Shown here one piece after another: positions 16,307 through 26,513 of a stretch of 43,198 bases of DNA; position 1 is the stretch's first letter; each line of letters begins with the position of its first letter. Below the pieces are notes generated by a model that worked only from the letters and a program-made list of their open reading frames with translations, searched no databases and was not told the origin of the DNA. The DNA is from an uncultured Prevotellaceae bacterium (GTDB taxonomy: Bacteria > Bacteroidota > Bacteroidia > Bacteroidales > Bacteroidaceae): NCBI GenBank assembly GCA_902776685.1, contig CACYRB010000009.1, positions 1-43,198 on the forward strand. The letters run 5' to 3'. The translations under genes and the position numbers were made by a program.

Positions 16307-17817
16307 AGTCTGGATTTTATATTTTTTATAATATAGTCGTGCTCAGCATTGCTCATACCAACATACCATACAGAAATCATGGTAAACAATACAGAAAGAA
16401 TGCAATTAACAATCGAAATCCCCATGTTGCCACCGGGCAAAATGGCGTGTACTGCTAACGAAGGAACTACAGCAAAAAAAGTTACTTTTACTATCGGCCA
16501 GAGAACTTCGCGTGGAAATCTTGACATTTTGTACTTAAACATGCGCGCTCCATACACTATTCGCCAAACACAAACAACAATAGCAACGAATAAATGTACG
16601 ACATATACGGTTGTTGGCCCATATCCCAATTTCAATCCCAACCAAGCCAGCGGTATTACAGAAAAGAGTAACAAACCCATGACCGTGTAATAAACATTTA
16701 CCCGACCATTGGCAGCGGCTCCGACAAGAAACGGGTAGACCAAACCATCGAGCATGGTTATAAGAATAATGTAACGGCAAAAAGAAATAGTGTAATCAGG
16801 ATACTTTATCAGCCACAATGTTAAAAGAGATTCTGTTTCGAGAAGCAACGGCAGTGAAATCAGCAGGACAAGATAGAACGAATAGCGCGCCGTAGAACTG
16901 ACCATGCGATGCATGTCTTCAAGAGCATTCTCTACATAAAGTTTCGTAATTTGAGGGTTGGTCGCCTGCATGAAACTTTGCATAAACTTTGTCATGAGGT
17001 TCTGAACCTGTATGGAAATGCTACGTGCGGCATTGATTACCGGAGGATAGAATGCACTAAGCAAGACATTGAGCCCATGTCCGGTTGCCATCATACCTAA
17101 GCCCGTAAAGATGTTATACGAACTAAATTTGAGCATAGAATGAAATATCGACTTGTCCAAACTGAAACTAATTCGGCACTCTTCAAAATTACGTCGGGAA
17201 TATATAGCATAAGCAAGACGCACAAGGACTTGAACGGCAAATATCAAGATTGCATAGATGACAAGATGGTCTGTATAAAACAATGGTATAGAGAGTGCAA
17301 TGAAAAGGCGTGCGATAGACTCAACAACAGTTATATACGCAAAAACATGCATACGTTCATGGGCATAGATGAGCGAGTTGTACGGACTACTCATCATCAC
17401 AGCAACCATAGTGGCAACAGATATATGGAACACCCACTTAGCCGCCTCGAAACGCTCCGCAGGAATTTTCATCGCATGGCCCATATACCATACTCCCCCC
17501 GCCTCGCATATAACAACTAACAACAAAGAACATAAGACACATAAGAAATACGAGGTGTTGAAGGTGCGCTGCATATTTTCTTTGTCGCCTGCCCCAATAG
17601 CTACATTAAGGTAACGATTAGTAGCGTTGGCCATGGCGATTTGAACAAAACTGACAAATAAAACCATGCCACCAACTACGTTATATATTCCAGAGTCTGT
17701 AAATCCTAACTGGCGTAAAACAACGCGACTGGTATAAAGCCCTATCAACGTGGTGATTGTCATCATACCATAAAGATAGAGCGTATTCTTGATAATTCGC
17801 CTAACGTTTTCCAACAA
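16303..17817 (-). CDS. wzx: Wzx-type polysaccharide flippase (MOP superfamily)
   Basis: A 504-residue protein with about 12-14 membrane segments and the N-terminal pattern of O-antigen/teichoic-acid exporters (IIKNTLYLYGMMTITTLIGLYTSRVVLRQLGFTDSGIYNVVGG). It would flip undecaprenyl-linked repeat units across the inner membrane. It overlaps the downstream acyltransferase (ATGA) and is divergent from a plus-strand glycosyltransferase 74 nt away. Confidence 0.88.
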   Translation of the reverse strand: MLENVRRIIKNTLYLYGMMTITTLIGLYTSRVVLRQLGFTDSGIYNVVGGMVLFVSFVQIAMANATNRYLNVAIGAGDKENMQRTFNTSYFLCVLCSLLLVVICEAGGVWYMGHAMKIPAERFEAAKWVFHISVATMVAVMMSSPYNSLIYAHERMHVFAYITVVESIARLFIALSIPLFYTDHLVIYAILIFAVQVLVRLAYAIYSRRNFEECRISFSLDKSIFHSMLKFSSYNIFTGLGMMATGHGLNVLLSAFYPPVINAARSISIQVQNLMTKFMQSFMQATNPQITKLYVENALEDMHRMVSSTARYSFYLVLLISLPLLLETESLLTLWLIKYPDYTISFCRYIILITMLDGLVYPFLVGAAANGRVNVYYTVMGLLLFSVIPLAWLGLKLGYGPTTVYVVHLFVAIVVCVWRIVYGARMFKYKMSRFPREVLWPIVKVTFFAVVPSLAVHAILPGGNMGISIVNCILSVLFTMISVWYVGMSNAEHDYIIKNIKSRL

Positions 17818-17891
17818 TGTTATAACGCGAAACTGTTTCTAAAATTGTATAAAAAAAACAATAAAACACTAATTTTAGCGTTTTTAAGATA

Positions 17892-18659
17892 ATGAACATG
17901 AAGATTTCTGTAATTACTGTGGCATATAATAGTGCTGACACGATAGAAGACACCATCATTTCCGTTCTTAATCAGAGTTATGAAAACTTAGAGTATATTG
18001 TCATTGACGGATGTTCTTCTGACGGCACTCTCAACCTCATAAAAAAATATGAGCAAAAGTTTGTCGGCAGAATGAAATGGGTGAGCGGACATGACAATGG
18101 CATCTATGACGCAATGAACAAGGGTCTGCAAATGGCATCTGGTGATGTCGTGGGAACTCTGAACTCTGATGACTACTTTACAGATAGAGATGTCATAAAA
18201 ACTGTGGCAGAAACTATGGCAGATAATAGCATTGATGGTGTTTATGGCGATGTCCACTTCATACGCAGCGGACAACCGAACCGTTGTGTGCGCTATTACT
18301 CTTCTGCACTCTTCCGCCCGCAGTGGCTGCGCTTTGGTTTCATGCCGGCACATCCTTCATTCTACGTCAGAAAGAGTGTTTATGAGCGAGCAGGCTATTA
18401 TAAAACTGACTATAAAATTGGGTCCGATTTTGAAATGATGGTAAGACTTTTCATATGCAACGGACTCAAGGCAAAATATATTAAAAAAGATTTTGTCACG
18501 ATGAGAACAGGCGGAGTCAGTACCAAAGATTTCAAAAGCAAGCTGACACTTATTAGCGATGACGTAAAAGCATGTAAGGAAAACGGAGTTTATACCAACA
18601 GCCTATTAATCAGCATCAAATTTCTATACAAATGGCTTGGGCTCTTACGCAAAAAGTAA
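17892..18659 (+). CDS. Family 2 glycosyltransferase (WcaE-like)
   Basis: A 255-residue GT-A enzyme. It has MKISVITVAYNSADTIEDTIISVLNQSYENLEYIVIDGCSSDGT at the N-terminus, then the DNGIYDAMNKGL segment, the nucleotide-sugar DXD-like LNSDDYF (about 95) and AHPSFYVRKSVYERAG. ATG 17892 is followed by a second ATG at 17898; either may start the protein. It is the only plus-strand gene in the glycosyltransferase block, divergent from wzx and convergent with the next glycosyltransferase (28-nt gap), which points to a local inversion or insertion. Confidence 0.88.
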   Translation: MNMKISVITVAYNSADTIEDTIISVLNQSYENLEYIVIDGCSSDGTLNLIKKYEQKFVGRMKWVSGHDNGIYDAMNKGLQMASGDVVGTLNSDDYFTDRDVIKTVAETMADNSIDGVYGDVHFIRSGQPNRCVRYYSSALFRPQWLRFGFMPAHPSFYVRKSVYERAGYYKTDYKIGSDFEMMVRLFICNGLKAKYIKKDFVTMRTGGVSTKDFKSKLTLISDDVKACKENGVYTNSLLISIKFLYKWLGLLRKK

Positions 18660-18687
18660 AAACCATTCTCTTTTTAATTCATCATTC

Positions 18688-19497
18688 TTAATCACGTTCA
18701 TATTTTCGCTGCCCCAATTTCCGTAGTGTTGCAGCTACACGAGTCAAGAAAAAAACAAAATTATAATGAAACACATCGGATAAATAGATGCGAACATAGC
18801 TCAAAGTAAGATTAACCGCTATTTTAACTCTATAGCCATAGGAATGATGTCGATGTGAGGCCGAATCGGTTCGGTAGCGCACATAATAAACCGCATCGTT
18901 GGCAGCTGTTTTTAATTTGTTAATACGCTTTGAAATGCGAAACATAAATAAAGAGTCTTGACCTAAACGGTGTTGAAGACTGAATCTGTCATCAGCTATA
19001 ACATTGCGTGGTACAATCTTACCCACTACACTGGAAAGAAAGCTTCTCCCGGAAAATAATGAGATTTTTTCTTTTCCCACATTTTTATTATATGCGCGAG
19101 TCATAAAATAGTCTCGCTGCTTATCTCCTTCTAAAAGAATTTCATTAGCTTGAACAACGGCATTGTTTTCTGAAACGTCAACCAGCCGCTCCATGTAGGT
19201 TGGTGTAACCCAATCGTCGTCGTCGATGAATGCTATATATTCTCCTTGTGCTGCGTCGATTCCAAGGTTGCGGGCATTTGATACGTTACCCAAGTCTGTT
19301 TGTATAATAACGATGTTCCACTTTTCGTGCTCGTTCTTATAGCTGACAAGATTATCATACCAAGGCTCTTTACACCCGTTTAGTATTACAATGATTTCAT
19401 AATTATCGGGGGATAACGTTTGATTGCACAGTGAATCAAGACATTCCCAAATGTAGTCGCCTGGCTTGTAACTGGGAATAATTACAGATACTTTCAT
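18688..19497 (-). CDS. Family 2 glycosyltransferase
   Basis: A 269-residue GT-A enzyme beginning MKVSVIIPSYKPGDYIWECLDSLCNQTL. It has NVSNARNLGIDAAQGEYIAFIDDDDW (about 72-97, holding the metal-binding DXD) and a C-terminal part probably making the acceptor site. It would add one residue to the lipid-linked repeat. The start overlaps the upstream gene stop by 4 nt. Confidence 0.87.
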   Translation of the reverse strand: MKVSVIIPSYKPGDYIWECLDSLCNQTLSPDNYEIIVILNGCKEPWYDNLVSYKNEHEKWNIVIIQTDLGNVSNARNLGIDAAQGEYIAFIDDDDWVTPTYMERLVDVSENNAVVQANEILLEGDKQRDYFMTRAYNKNVGKEKISLFSGRSFLSSVVGKIVPRNVIADDRFSLQHRLGQDSLFMFRISKRINKLKTAANDAVYYVRYRTDSASHRHHSYGYRVKIAVNLTLSYVRIYLSDVFHYNFVFFLTRVAATLRKLGQRKYERD

Positions 19498-20531
19498 GAC
19501 TTTGTGTTTATATTGTTATATATAAGAGAATAATCGGGCTGTAAATCATCTGGACTGACGATGCACGATGCTTCCGGATGATTTTTGATATATTTAATTC
19601 TTTCACATAATTCTGTGATATCTTTGAAAAACACATTGTAATTATAATAATTAGAGCAATAAGCTAAGGAGGGGTTGTCATAAATCAGAATATTTTTTTT
19701 ATTTGCAACACATTCATAACTTACTCCGCTTACCATATATTTAAATTGTTGTGGATAGGCTAACAAAATAATATCAGACTGGAGAAACAACGAACGATAC
19801 TCCTCTGTTGATAAATATCTGTTAATAAATTGTATATTTTCATTATCTTTTTCGTTTTTGCCATTACGCAAGATGAGAAGAATGTTCTCTTCTTTTAAAA
19901 AGCGTTGGAGCTGACTACTACCGGTCATTTCATTCACAAACGATTTTTCAGGACGAGAGGACGGATGGAAAATCGTAAGACTGTATTTATTCTCAGACGA
20001 CACGTCTTGAATGTTCTTTAAAGGCTCAACGCATCCATGAGATATTATGTGTATTTTGTCGATTCCATTTTTTAAGAATGGCTGTGCCATATAATCATTG
20101 AATACAATAAATGAGTTGTGTCGAGCCAATCTCTTACAAAAAAAACGTTTCACGCTATTCTCCATATTGCGTGCGTTTCCATGACATATGATGTACATAT
20201 TTCGACACAATGGGCATAAGCCTAAGGTTATCTCATCACAGCTTGAAACAAAAACTTTTTTATATTTATCCGGACGTACTCTTATTTTTATGTATATTAA
20301 TGTTATCAAAAAAAGAATACGATTCAGGAATGCATGACCATCTTTTTTTTCCAGAAAGTTCGGCAACTTCAACGCATATTGCTCGGAAGGGAACGGGAGC
20401 TGTTCGGCTATTCTTTTAAATAGAACCAACTTCGTTTCTTTATCATGTTTAAGTATTCCTTTTATATGAATATTATTGAAATTCACATGACCCGTCAGAT
20501 AAATATAGTCAACAAACAAAGAACTTCTCAT
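19494..20531 (-). CDS. Probable GT-B-fold glycosyltransferase, divergent
   Basis: A 345-residue protein of strongly AT-rich, lysine/asparagine/isoleucine-rich composition. The N-terminal half has Rossmann-like strands (YKKVFVSSCDEITLG, MYIICHGNARN). The C-terminal half resembles a GT-B donor domain (SLTIFHPSSRPEKSFV; FLKEENILLILRNGKNE; LFLQSDIILLAYPQQFKYMVSGVSYECVANKKNILIYDNPSL). The E-C near SYECVANKK takes the place of the usual E-x7-E. Assignment rests on this pattern and on its position between two GT2 genes in one operon. Its sequence suggests recent acquisition. Confidence 0.65.
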   Translation of the reverse strand: MRSSLFVDYIYLTGHVNFNNIHIKGILKHDKETKLVLFKRIAEQLPFPSEQYALKLPNFLEKKDGHAFLNRILFLITLIYIKIRVRPDKYKKVFVSSCDEITLGLCPLCRNMYIICHGNARNMENSVKRFFCKRLARHNSFIVFNDYMAQPFLKNGIDKIHIISHGCVEPLKNIQDVSSENKYSLTIFHPSSRPEKSFVNEMTGSSQLQRFLKEENILLILRNGKNEKDNENIQFINRYLSTEEYRSLFLQSDIILLAYPQQFKYMVSGVSYECVANKKNILIYDNPSLAYCSNYYNYNVFFKDITELCERIKYIKNHPEASCIVSPDDLQPDYSLIYNNINTKS

Positions 20532-20546
20532 ATCTTTTCCTATATT

Positions 20547-21422
20547 TTAAAACAACAACAACTTTAAATAATTAAGATTATCTTTCAACGAATAATATGG
20601 ATTAAATACCGCTGGTAATCTGTAGAAAGCAAAACGCAAGCGAAAGAGGAAATAAGACAAAATGCTGTAATGTTTCTTAATATAGACGATTTGGCTACGT
20701 CCATACTCTAATCTCCGGCGGGCAGACCTCTTCTGGGTCTTTGTATAGGAGCCCCCATCATAGTGTAATATCCTTGCCTTTGGTATTATCATTCTATTGT
20801 AGCCGGCATCAGCCATTCGCTTCTGCAAATCAACTTCTTCACAGTACATAAAAAAACGCGTATCAAACAGTCCCACTTCTTCAAGGACACTTCTTGTGGT
20901 AAATAAGTCGGCACCCGTAATGAAATCAACTGAGAATGCTTCATCATTGAAAGAGAGTTTTTCTTTATACTTTTGTTTCCTATAACTTTTTATAACGCTA
21001 TCACAAGTTATGAAATCGCCATAAGAATTTATGGGTTGTCCCTGTGCATCACTTAGAATAGTTCCTATGCCACCTATTTTATCTTCCTTGTGCATTTTCA
21101 TAAAATCGAGGAATATGCTGATGGCATTATTGAGCAACAGAGTGTCGGGATTCAAGAAGAACACATATTCTCCTTGCGACGCCTTATATCCGACATTATT
21201 CGCTCCTCCGAAACCAACATTCTCTGTGTTTTCGATTAATGTAATCTTATCACCGAATGTCTTGCGAAGCAATACTGACCCATTATCTGGAGACGCATTA
21301 TCTACTACAATTATCTCATAGTCTACATCAGTGCATTGCTTGTGTATGGACTTAACTGCATCTATCAGATATTGAGTAGAGTTATAGTTAACTAATATAA
21401 TAGAAACTAAATCTTTGCGCAT
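20547..21422 (-). CDS. Family 2 glycosyltransferase (rhamnosyltransferase/WbbL-like)
   Basis: A 291-residue GT-A enzyme. It has VSIILVNYNSTQYLIDAVKSI, VVDNASPDNGS, ENVGFGGANNVGYKASQGEYVFFLNPDTLL (about 68-98, with the N-P-D variant of the metal site) and the FDTRFFMYCEEVDLQKRMADAG acceptor/catalytic segment (about 187-208). This layout is typical of WbbL-like rhamnosyltransferases, but the sugar is not proven. It lies within the minus-strand assembly operon. Confidence 0.87.
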   Translation of the reverse strand: MRKDLVSIILVNYNSTQYLIDAVKSIHKQCTDVDYEIIVVDNASPDNGSVLLRKTFGDKITLIENTENVGFGGANNVGYKASQGEYVFFLNPDTLLLNNAISIFLDFMKMHKEDKIGGIGTILSDAQGQPINSYGDFITCDSVIKSYRKQKYKEKLSFNDEAFSVDFITGADLFTTRSVLEEVGLFDTRFFMYCEEVDLQKRMADAGYNRMIIPKARILHYDGGSYTKTQKRSARRRLEYGRSQIVYIKKHYSILSYFLFRLRFAFYRLPAVFNPYYSLKDNLNYLKLLLF

Positions 21423-21451
21423 TATGTTTTTTACTTTACTATGTTTATTAA

Positions 21452-22606
21452 TTATATTTCGTCAAACGTCTTATCAAAAATTATTTTCCGTTCTTGATAT
21501 GATTTGATGCCCCAGATTAAATTGTCGTATTTTGCGAAAGGATAATTACATAGGCTATAGGTTTTTAATAAGCAATATATCGTGAGGAATGCTATAAAAA
21601 GATAACGATTGTTTCTTAGAGAGAAACACCTTATTAAATCGGTCCATATAATCCAATAGCTGAACACGAAAAGAGTAGCGAAGCGCTTACTGATAATTGG
21701 GAACTCACTAAAAGCGTAGAATGTGATATAATAGAGTAAAATGGCATTGATGAAAATATTGGCATTTTCTCTAATGTCTCTTAGTTTATCATAATAAATA
21801 AATACCAGAATTCCAGAAAACAAACGCTCCAAAAAGCCCAAGTCCATTTTGAAGCCAACACCTGAGGCATATCTTACATATATGTCTATCTTTAGTTGGA
21901 GTTTGGGATCTATATAATTGGTGATATATGAAACCATTTGAAGAAATACCGGTATGTGCAAAAGAAATATCACGTTGCCAATAATTAAGACACATAAAAA
22001 TATCCATTTGCTTATGCGACGGTGTAAGAAAAAAAATAGAGGAAAGAAAAGGATTGAAGAGTAATGAATCGACGTGGCCAGCAAACACACTAAGAAATAG
22101 GGTATGGGGCGACGCTTCTCGAGGTACTCCAGCGCATTGATGAAAAGTAAGATAGAAATGGAGTTCCTCATTAAGTCCGTAGATAGTCCTATTCCATTCA
22201 TACATAGAAAGACCATCAGACTTAATGGCACATTATAAGAATACTTGCAGAAAAAACGAAAAAGCAAAACAGTATTGATGCAAGTACAGACAAAAACAAA
22301 GAAATGGAAATTGTTGTATAAAGACTTACACGAAGTCATTAACAATAGGAATCCTGGTTCATACGGCCACCGGTTAAATGGCAATGTTTTCAGGGTGGCA
22401 AAAGAAAAACTATTAAAGTTTGGATAATAACCGTTCCAATCATAGAAAATAAATCCTCGCAAACCAAAAAAGAGAACGAACGAAACAATGCATAGTACAA
22501 CGATGCGACCTCTGAAGAGTCTTTCTTCTGTCGTTCCATACCACCACGCAAGAATGCCATAGAAACAGACCAACAAGAGATATGGGAATGCATTTTCCAT
22601 TTTCAA
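21452..22606 (-). CDS. wzy: EpsG/Wzy-type polysaccharide polymerase
   Basis: A 384-residue protein with roughly 10 membrane segments and the EpsG-family pattern: FFGLRGFIFYDWNGYYPNFNSF early, EPGFLLLMTSC, then MRNSISILLFINALEYLEKRRPIPYFLVCLLATSIHYSSILFFPLFF. It would join repeat units at the periplasmic face of the inner membrane. The overlap with the wzz stop (4 nt) supports a polymerase/chain-length pair. Confidence 0.82.
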   Translation of the reverse strand: MKMENAFPYLLLVCFYGILAWWYGTTEERLFRGRIVVLCIVSFVLFFGLRGFIFYDWNGYYPNFNSFSFATLKTLPFNRWPYEPGFLLLMTSCKSLYNNFHFFVFVCTCINTVLLFRFFCKYSYNVPLSLMVFLCMNGIGLSTDLMRNSISILLFINALEYLEKRRPIPYFLVCLLATSIHYSSILFFPLFFFLHRRISKWIFLCVLIIGNVIFLLHIPVFLQMVSYITNYIDPKLQLKIDIYVRYASGVGFKMDLGFLERLFSGILVFIYYDKLRDIRENANIFINAILLYYITFYAFSEFPIISKRFATLFVFSYWIIWTDLIRCFSLRNNRYLFIAFLTIYCLLKTYSLCNYPFAKYDNLIWGIKSYQERKIIFDKTFDEI

Positions 22607-23748
22607 TCCTGTTTTGGCAAAGCATTTACGTCATTGCTATCAGTTGTCTTTTCTACCTCCGTTGAAGACTTGTTTCCTTTCTTGCCATTTTTGTTGCTGG
22701 AACAACCATTACCTTTAAACAGCACCCATAAAACATCAAACATAAAGGCTATGATAATGTAAATGAGAACTGTAAATACACGCGGCCGACTTGAAGCGCG
22801 ATTTGGAACAGTTGCTTGCTGTATAATGGTAAATGCAGGAGTTTGCTCTTGCACCTTGGCCATAGCATTCTGCATCTGATTAGTCATTTGCGTATAAATA
22901 TTGTATTTAATCTGCATCTCGTTTTCCATTTCATCACGTTTCGACGCAAATGACTGCAGAATAATATCTTGGTTGGCATCGACAAAAGAGGCATAAACTT
23001 GTTGGGCATGCCTATACTCCTGCTTACTTTCATTATAGAGTTTTGTGTAATAAGCCAAATCTGTGCGGGCTTTCTTGGTTTTATATTCTGTAATATAAGC
23101 CTGCAATCGATTTTGCAGGGTATCAGCCATAATGGCAGACACCTGCGGGTCCTGATCTTTAATACTAATGGAGATCACACTTGTTTTTTGGTCTATCAGG
23201 CAATTGATAGCTCCCCTTATGTAGTCTACAGTATTCTCTTCTTTTTTTGTCAGGTGGAAAGGATCTATACCATTTCCCCTTTTCGTCAGGTTATCATTCT
23301 TCTGGGGTAAAATCTTTTTAATCCATAATTTGGGGTAATCCCAAAACCCGGGTTTTAAATCTTGAATGATATGCTTATAATATGTTTTATGTATGCTGTC
23401 ACCTTTCAACGTTATGGGTACATCGAAAAGAGATAAAATAAAATCGGTTGAAGCAAATACGCTCGGATATATCTCCGGGTAGATTGCGTCCATTGTACTT
23501 TTCCCTCCAACATCTAACCCAAATGTTGATGCCATATCTGTTATTTTATCAGACATTCCCAACCCTGCCGACGACATCTCGGGAGCCAATATGACTTCAG
23601 CCTGATATGTTTTAGGGGTAACGAGTGATACAATGACTCCAAATACAGCTCCGATGATTAAGAAAACAGCAAGTATCTTTTTGTTTTCAAATACCTTTTT
23701 CAGAATGCCGATAAAATCAATCTCTTTTATATGCTCTTTTCCTTTCAT
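22603..23748 (-). CDS. wzz: Wzz-type chain-length determinant
   Basis: A 381-residue protein with the Wzz layout: a first membrane segment at about 28-46 (ILAVFLIIGAVFGVIVSLV) followed by PKTYQAEVILAPE, a long periplasmic helical domain (coiled coil about 205-300), then a proline-containing ATVPNRASSRPRV and a second membrane segment (about 325-345). A charged cytoplasmic tail has no kinase domain. It sets polysaccharide length with the adjacent polymerase and export protein. Confidence 0.88.
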   Translation of the reverse strand: MKGKEHIKEIDFIGILKKVFENKKILAVFLIIGAVFGVIVSLVTPKTYQAEVILAPEMSSAGLGMSDKITDMASTFGLDVGGKSTMDAIYPEIYPSVFASTDFILSLFDVPITLKGDSIHKTYYKHIIQDLKPGFWDYPKLWIKKILPQKNDNLTKRGNGIDPFHLTKKEENTVDYIRGAINCLIDQKTSVISISIKDQDPQVSAIMADTLQNRLQAYITEYKTKKARTDLAYYTKLYNESKQEYRHAQQVYASFVDANQDIILQSFASKRDEMENEMQIKYNIYTQMTNQMQNAMAKVQEQTPAFTIIQQATVPNRASSRPRVFTVLIYIIIAFMFDVLWVLFKGNGCSSNKNGKKGNKSSTEVEKTTDSNDVNALPKQD

Positions 23749-23766
23749 GTTCTGATTTTCCCAATT

Positions 23767-26367
23767 TTATTTCAGTATGTTTGCGATGGTGGCGATGACG
23801 GCAGCGAGAGAGCCTACCGTTGTTGCTATGCTCAGGGTTTCTGCCAAAGAGCCCTTCGAAGGCATCTTGGCCGGCACTACGATCTGGCAACCGGGGCTTG
23901 GCTTGGCATTGTGTGAAACCTTGGCCACAGTGCCATTCATGTAGATGATATAGGCATGTTTCTTTCTTGCAGTGGTGTTAAAGCCACCAGCCTGGTCGAT
24001 ATAATATTTCGCGCTCTTGCCCTTAATGTAACCCACGGTATTGGGATACATCACTTCGCCGTTAATCTTCACGGTTGCATCGTATTGAGGAACGATGATT
24101 CTGTCTCCTTCCCTCAGGACGATGTCCTCTGACCCACCGGGATCCTTCATCGCTTTGTCGAGCTCAATGCCGACGGGATAATAGTCACCTATTTCGTATT
24201 TCTTCAGTTGCTCCGACATATCCAGGTTAGCCAAGTTTGCATTTCCGGTCTTGGCTATCTGGGCCTGCAAATTGTTTTGCGCTTCTTCGCGAGCCTTGCG
24301 CAGGGTTGCCTCGGCCATCTTCCGTTCTTCGGTTGTGAACCTTCGTTCCAGGCGGGCACCCTTTGCATAAGCAAGGTCGTTCAGACCGCCAGCTTCCCTG
24401 ATAATGTCGCTCAAGCGTTGGTTCTTTATCGACAGGGTATAGACACCGCTAAAGATAACCTCGCCTTCTACGGTAACGTTCTTTTGCTGACTGAATCCAG
24501 GACTCCGACGCACATAGACTTCATCGTAGGGCATGAGGACGAAACCAGGTTCGCCATCGATGACAAATCCGTCTTTCAACGCGAAGCTATAGGTTCGTGC
24601 CACAATAGAATCAGTGGTCAACGCATGAGGATTCCTCATTCGTCGCGACACATCGACCTTCACCACCGAAGCCTTGTCGGTCAGACCACCTGCCTGCAAC
24701 ACGAAATCCTCGAGCGTCTCGTTGTCGGCATATTTATAGATGCCCGGTGCATAGACCTCACCGTGAATGGTAATGGTGCGTTCGGTCATTGCGTCCGAAC
24801 GGGTCGGAATGAACAGCACATCGTTGCTCTTCAACGGCACATCGGGAACAGTTCCCTTCATGATGCCTGCCACATCAGCCCGTACGATTTCAAGTGTTCG
24901 GTCTTCTTTCATGCGGTGGATAATGGCACGAGCCGTGAAAGCCTCTTCCGTAAGGCCTTCAGCATGTTCGATAAGCGTACGCACGCTGTTTATCTCGCCA
25001 CCCACATGATATTTCCCAGGACGGAAGACCGCACCTTTTATTTCTACCATATTTTCGTAGCGCTGGATGATTGAGTCGACAGCCACTGAGTCGCCGTCGG
25101 CAATGAGAAACTCGTTCATGTCGAACTCCTCGACGTTAAAGACTGAAAATTCACGTCCAGTCTTACGCGTGAGTCTTACCGATTTACGATAGGCATCGCC
25201 CGTAAAGCCACCGGCATATTTGAGCAGCGAGCCCAGGCTTTCGTTTTTCTTCATCTCGTAGAACATCGGGCGCTTCACTTTTCCCGTGATGTTGACCAGA
25301 CAGTCGTAGGGTCCTACAACGATGACGTCGTTGTCGGCCAGACGAACGTTGCCCGAAAGTTTACCGTTGAGAATGTAGTCATAGATGTCGACCATCGAGA
25401 TGAGCTGGCTGTTGCGATAGATTTTAATGTTACGCAGCGTTCCGAGGTCGTTGGTTCCTCCTGCCATGTAAAGGGCGTGGAATACGCTTGCAAAGGCCGA
25501 AACAGTATAGGTGCCCGGAGCTTTCACCTCACCCATGATGTTAATCGTGATGGTGCGTGTCTGTCCGAGCGTCAGTCTTACGCGACTGCTGCTGTAGCGT
25601 TTTCCCAACTGCGACTGAATGCGTGCGTTAGCCTCCTTAATGCTGAGTCCGCTGACCTGAATCGGTCCGAAGCCCTCGATGTTGACGTCACCGTCGGGCG
25701 AAACCGAAGAGGTCATTGTTTTCTGCGAAGCCCCGTAGATGTCGATGATTACGGCATCGCCAGGACCAAGCCGATAGTTCTGCGGAGTGGCAATGTTCAT
25801 GTTTGGCTCGAAAGTAAGATTTTTGTTGTTGAAGATGTCGCGGCCAAACACTTTTTTATCTCTTTTCTCCAGCTGTTCCTGAAGCTGTTTCACAAGTTCG
25901 GCGGTGTCAACAGGCAGCAATCCGCCCAGCTCCTGCTGCATCAGGAGGTAATCGGGGTCGTCTTCGTCATAGGTATGACGATAGTCGGCTCCTTGCATAA
26001 CCCGATAGTTTGTGTAGTTTCCCGTGTTGTCCGGTCCCTGTCCGGTCGGTGCGTCATCGCGCTCGTCGCCATTGTTGTTGCGCAATCTCGACGCTGCTTT
26101 TGCCGTTTCGTCGGGCACCGTTCCGAGCGTTCCGTTGCTTCTGAGTTGTTGTTCGTATCTTTTGCGTACGCGTTGAATCTGCTGGATGTTCACGCCACTC
26201 TGCATCAGTCTTACGACAATCTGCGAGTTGCTGCGCCCAGCTTCGTGTTCACGGATAATCGTCTTCATCACCTGCTCGTCGCTCATCGACTGGGCAGATG
26301 AAACAACCGGTATGAACAGCATCAGCAATGCTGCCACAACGGCTTTCCTAATCAAAATCTTACTCAT
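23767..26367 (-). CDS. wza: Wza-type polysaccharide export protein with multiple SLBB domains
   Basis: An 866-residue exported protein (signal peptide to about residue 25, VVSSAQ; no lipobox). A helical N-terminus comes first, then the poly-export domain (NYRLGPGDAVIIDIYGASQ...VNIEGFGPIQVSGLSIKEANARIQSQL, about 195-260). A chain of SLBB-type repeats follows (ITINIMGEVKAPGTYTVSAF, LVNITGKVKRPMFYEM, MVEIKGAVFRPGKYHVG, ITIHGEVYAPGIYKY, VTVEGEVIFSGVYTLS, VKINGEVMYPNTVGYI). A hydrophobic C-terminus follows. It is about twice the length of enterobacterial Wza because of extra SLBB repeats, as often seen in Bacteroidetes. It forms the outer-membrane exit for the polysaccharide. Confidence 0.92.
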   Translation of the reverse strand: MSKILIRKAVVAALLMLFIPVVSSAQSMSDEQVMKTIIREHEAGRSNSQIVVRLMQSGVNIQQIQRVRKRYEQQLRSNGTLGTVPDETAKAASRLRNNNGDERDDAPTGQGPDNTGNYTNYRVMQGADYRHTYDEDDPDYLLMQQELGGLLPVDTAELVKQLQEQLEKRDKKVFGRDIFNNKNLTFEPNMNIATPQNYRLGPGDAVIIDIYGASQKTMTSSVSPDGDVNIEGFGPIQVSGLSIKEANARIQSQLGKRYSSSRVRLTLGQTRTITINIMGEVKAPGTYTVSAFASVFHALYMAGGTNDLGTLRNIKIYRNSQLISMVDIYDYILNGKLSGNVRLADNDVIVVGPYDCLVNITGKVKRPMFYEMKKNESLGSLLKYAGGFTGDAYRKSVRLTRKTGREFSVFNVEEFDMNEFLIADGDSVAVDSIIQRYENMVEIKGAVFRPGKYHVGGEINSVRTLIEHAEGLTEEAFTARAIIHRMKEDRTLEIVRADVAGIMKGTVPDVPLKSNDVLFIPTRSDAMTERTITIHGEVYAPGIYKYADNETLEDFVLQAGGLTDKASVVKVDVSRRMRNPHALTTDSIVARTYSFALKDGFVIDGEPGFVLMPYDEVYVRRSPGFSQQKNVTVEGEVIFSGVYTLSIKNQRLSDIIREAGGLNDLAYAKGARLERRFTTEERKMAEATLRKAREEAQNNLQAQIAKTGNANLANLDMSEQLKKYEIGDYYPVGIELDKAMKDPGGSEDIVLREGDRIIVPQYDATVKINGEVMYPNTVGYIKGKSAKYYIDQAGGFNTTARKKHAYIIYMNGTVAKVSHNAKPSPGCQIVVPAKMPSKGSLAETLSIATTVGSLAAVIATIANILK

Positions 26368-26513
26368 TCTTTGTTTGTTATTAAAGCTTTAACACTTATA
26401 ATAACCCTTTTTCACGGATTTTATTGTATTGAAAGGCTTTTTTATTGACTCCGATATCGTTTTTTCGACACAAGAGAAGGCTTTGTTTTCGCTATCCAAT
26501 AGCATAGCAAATC

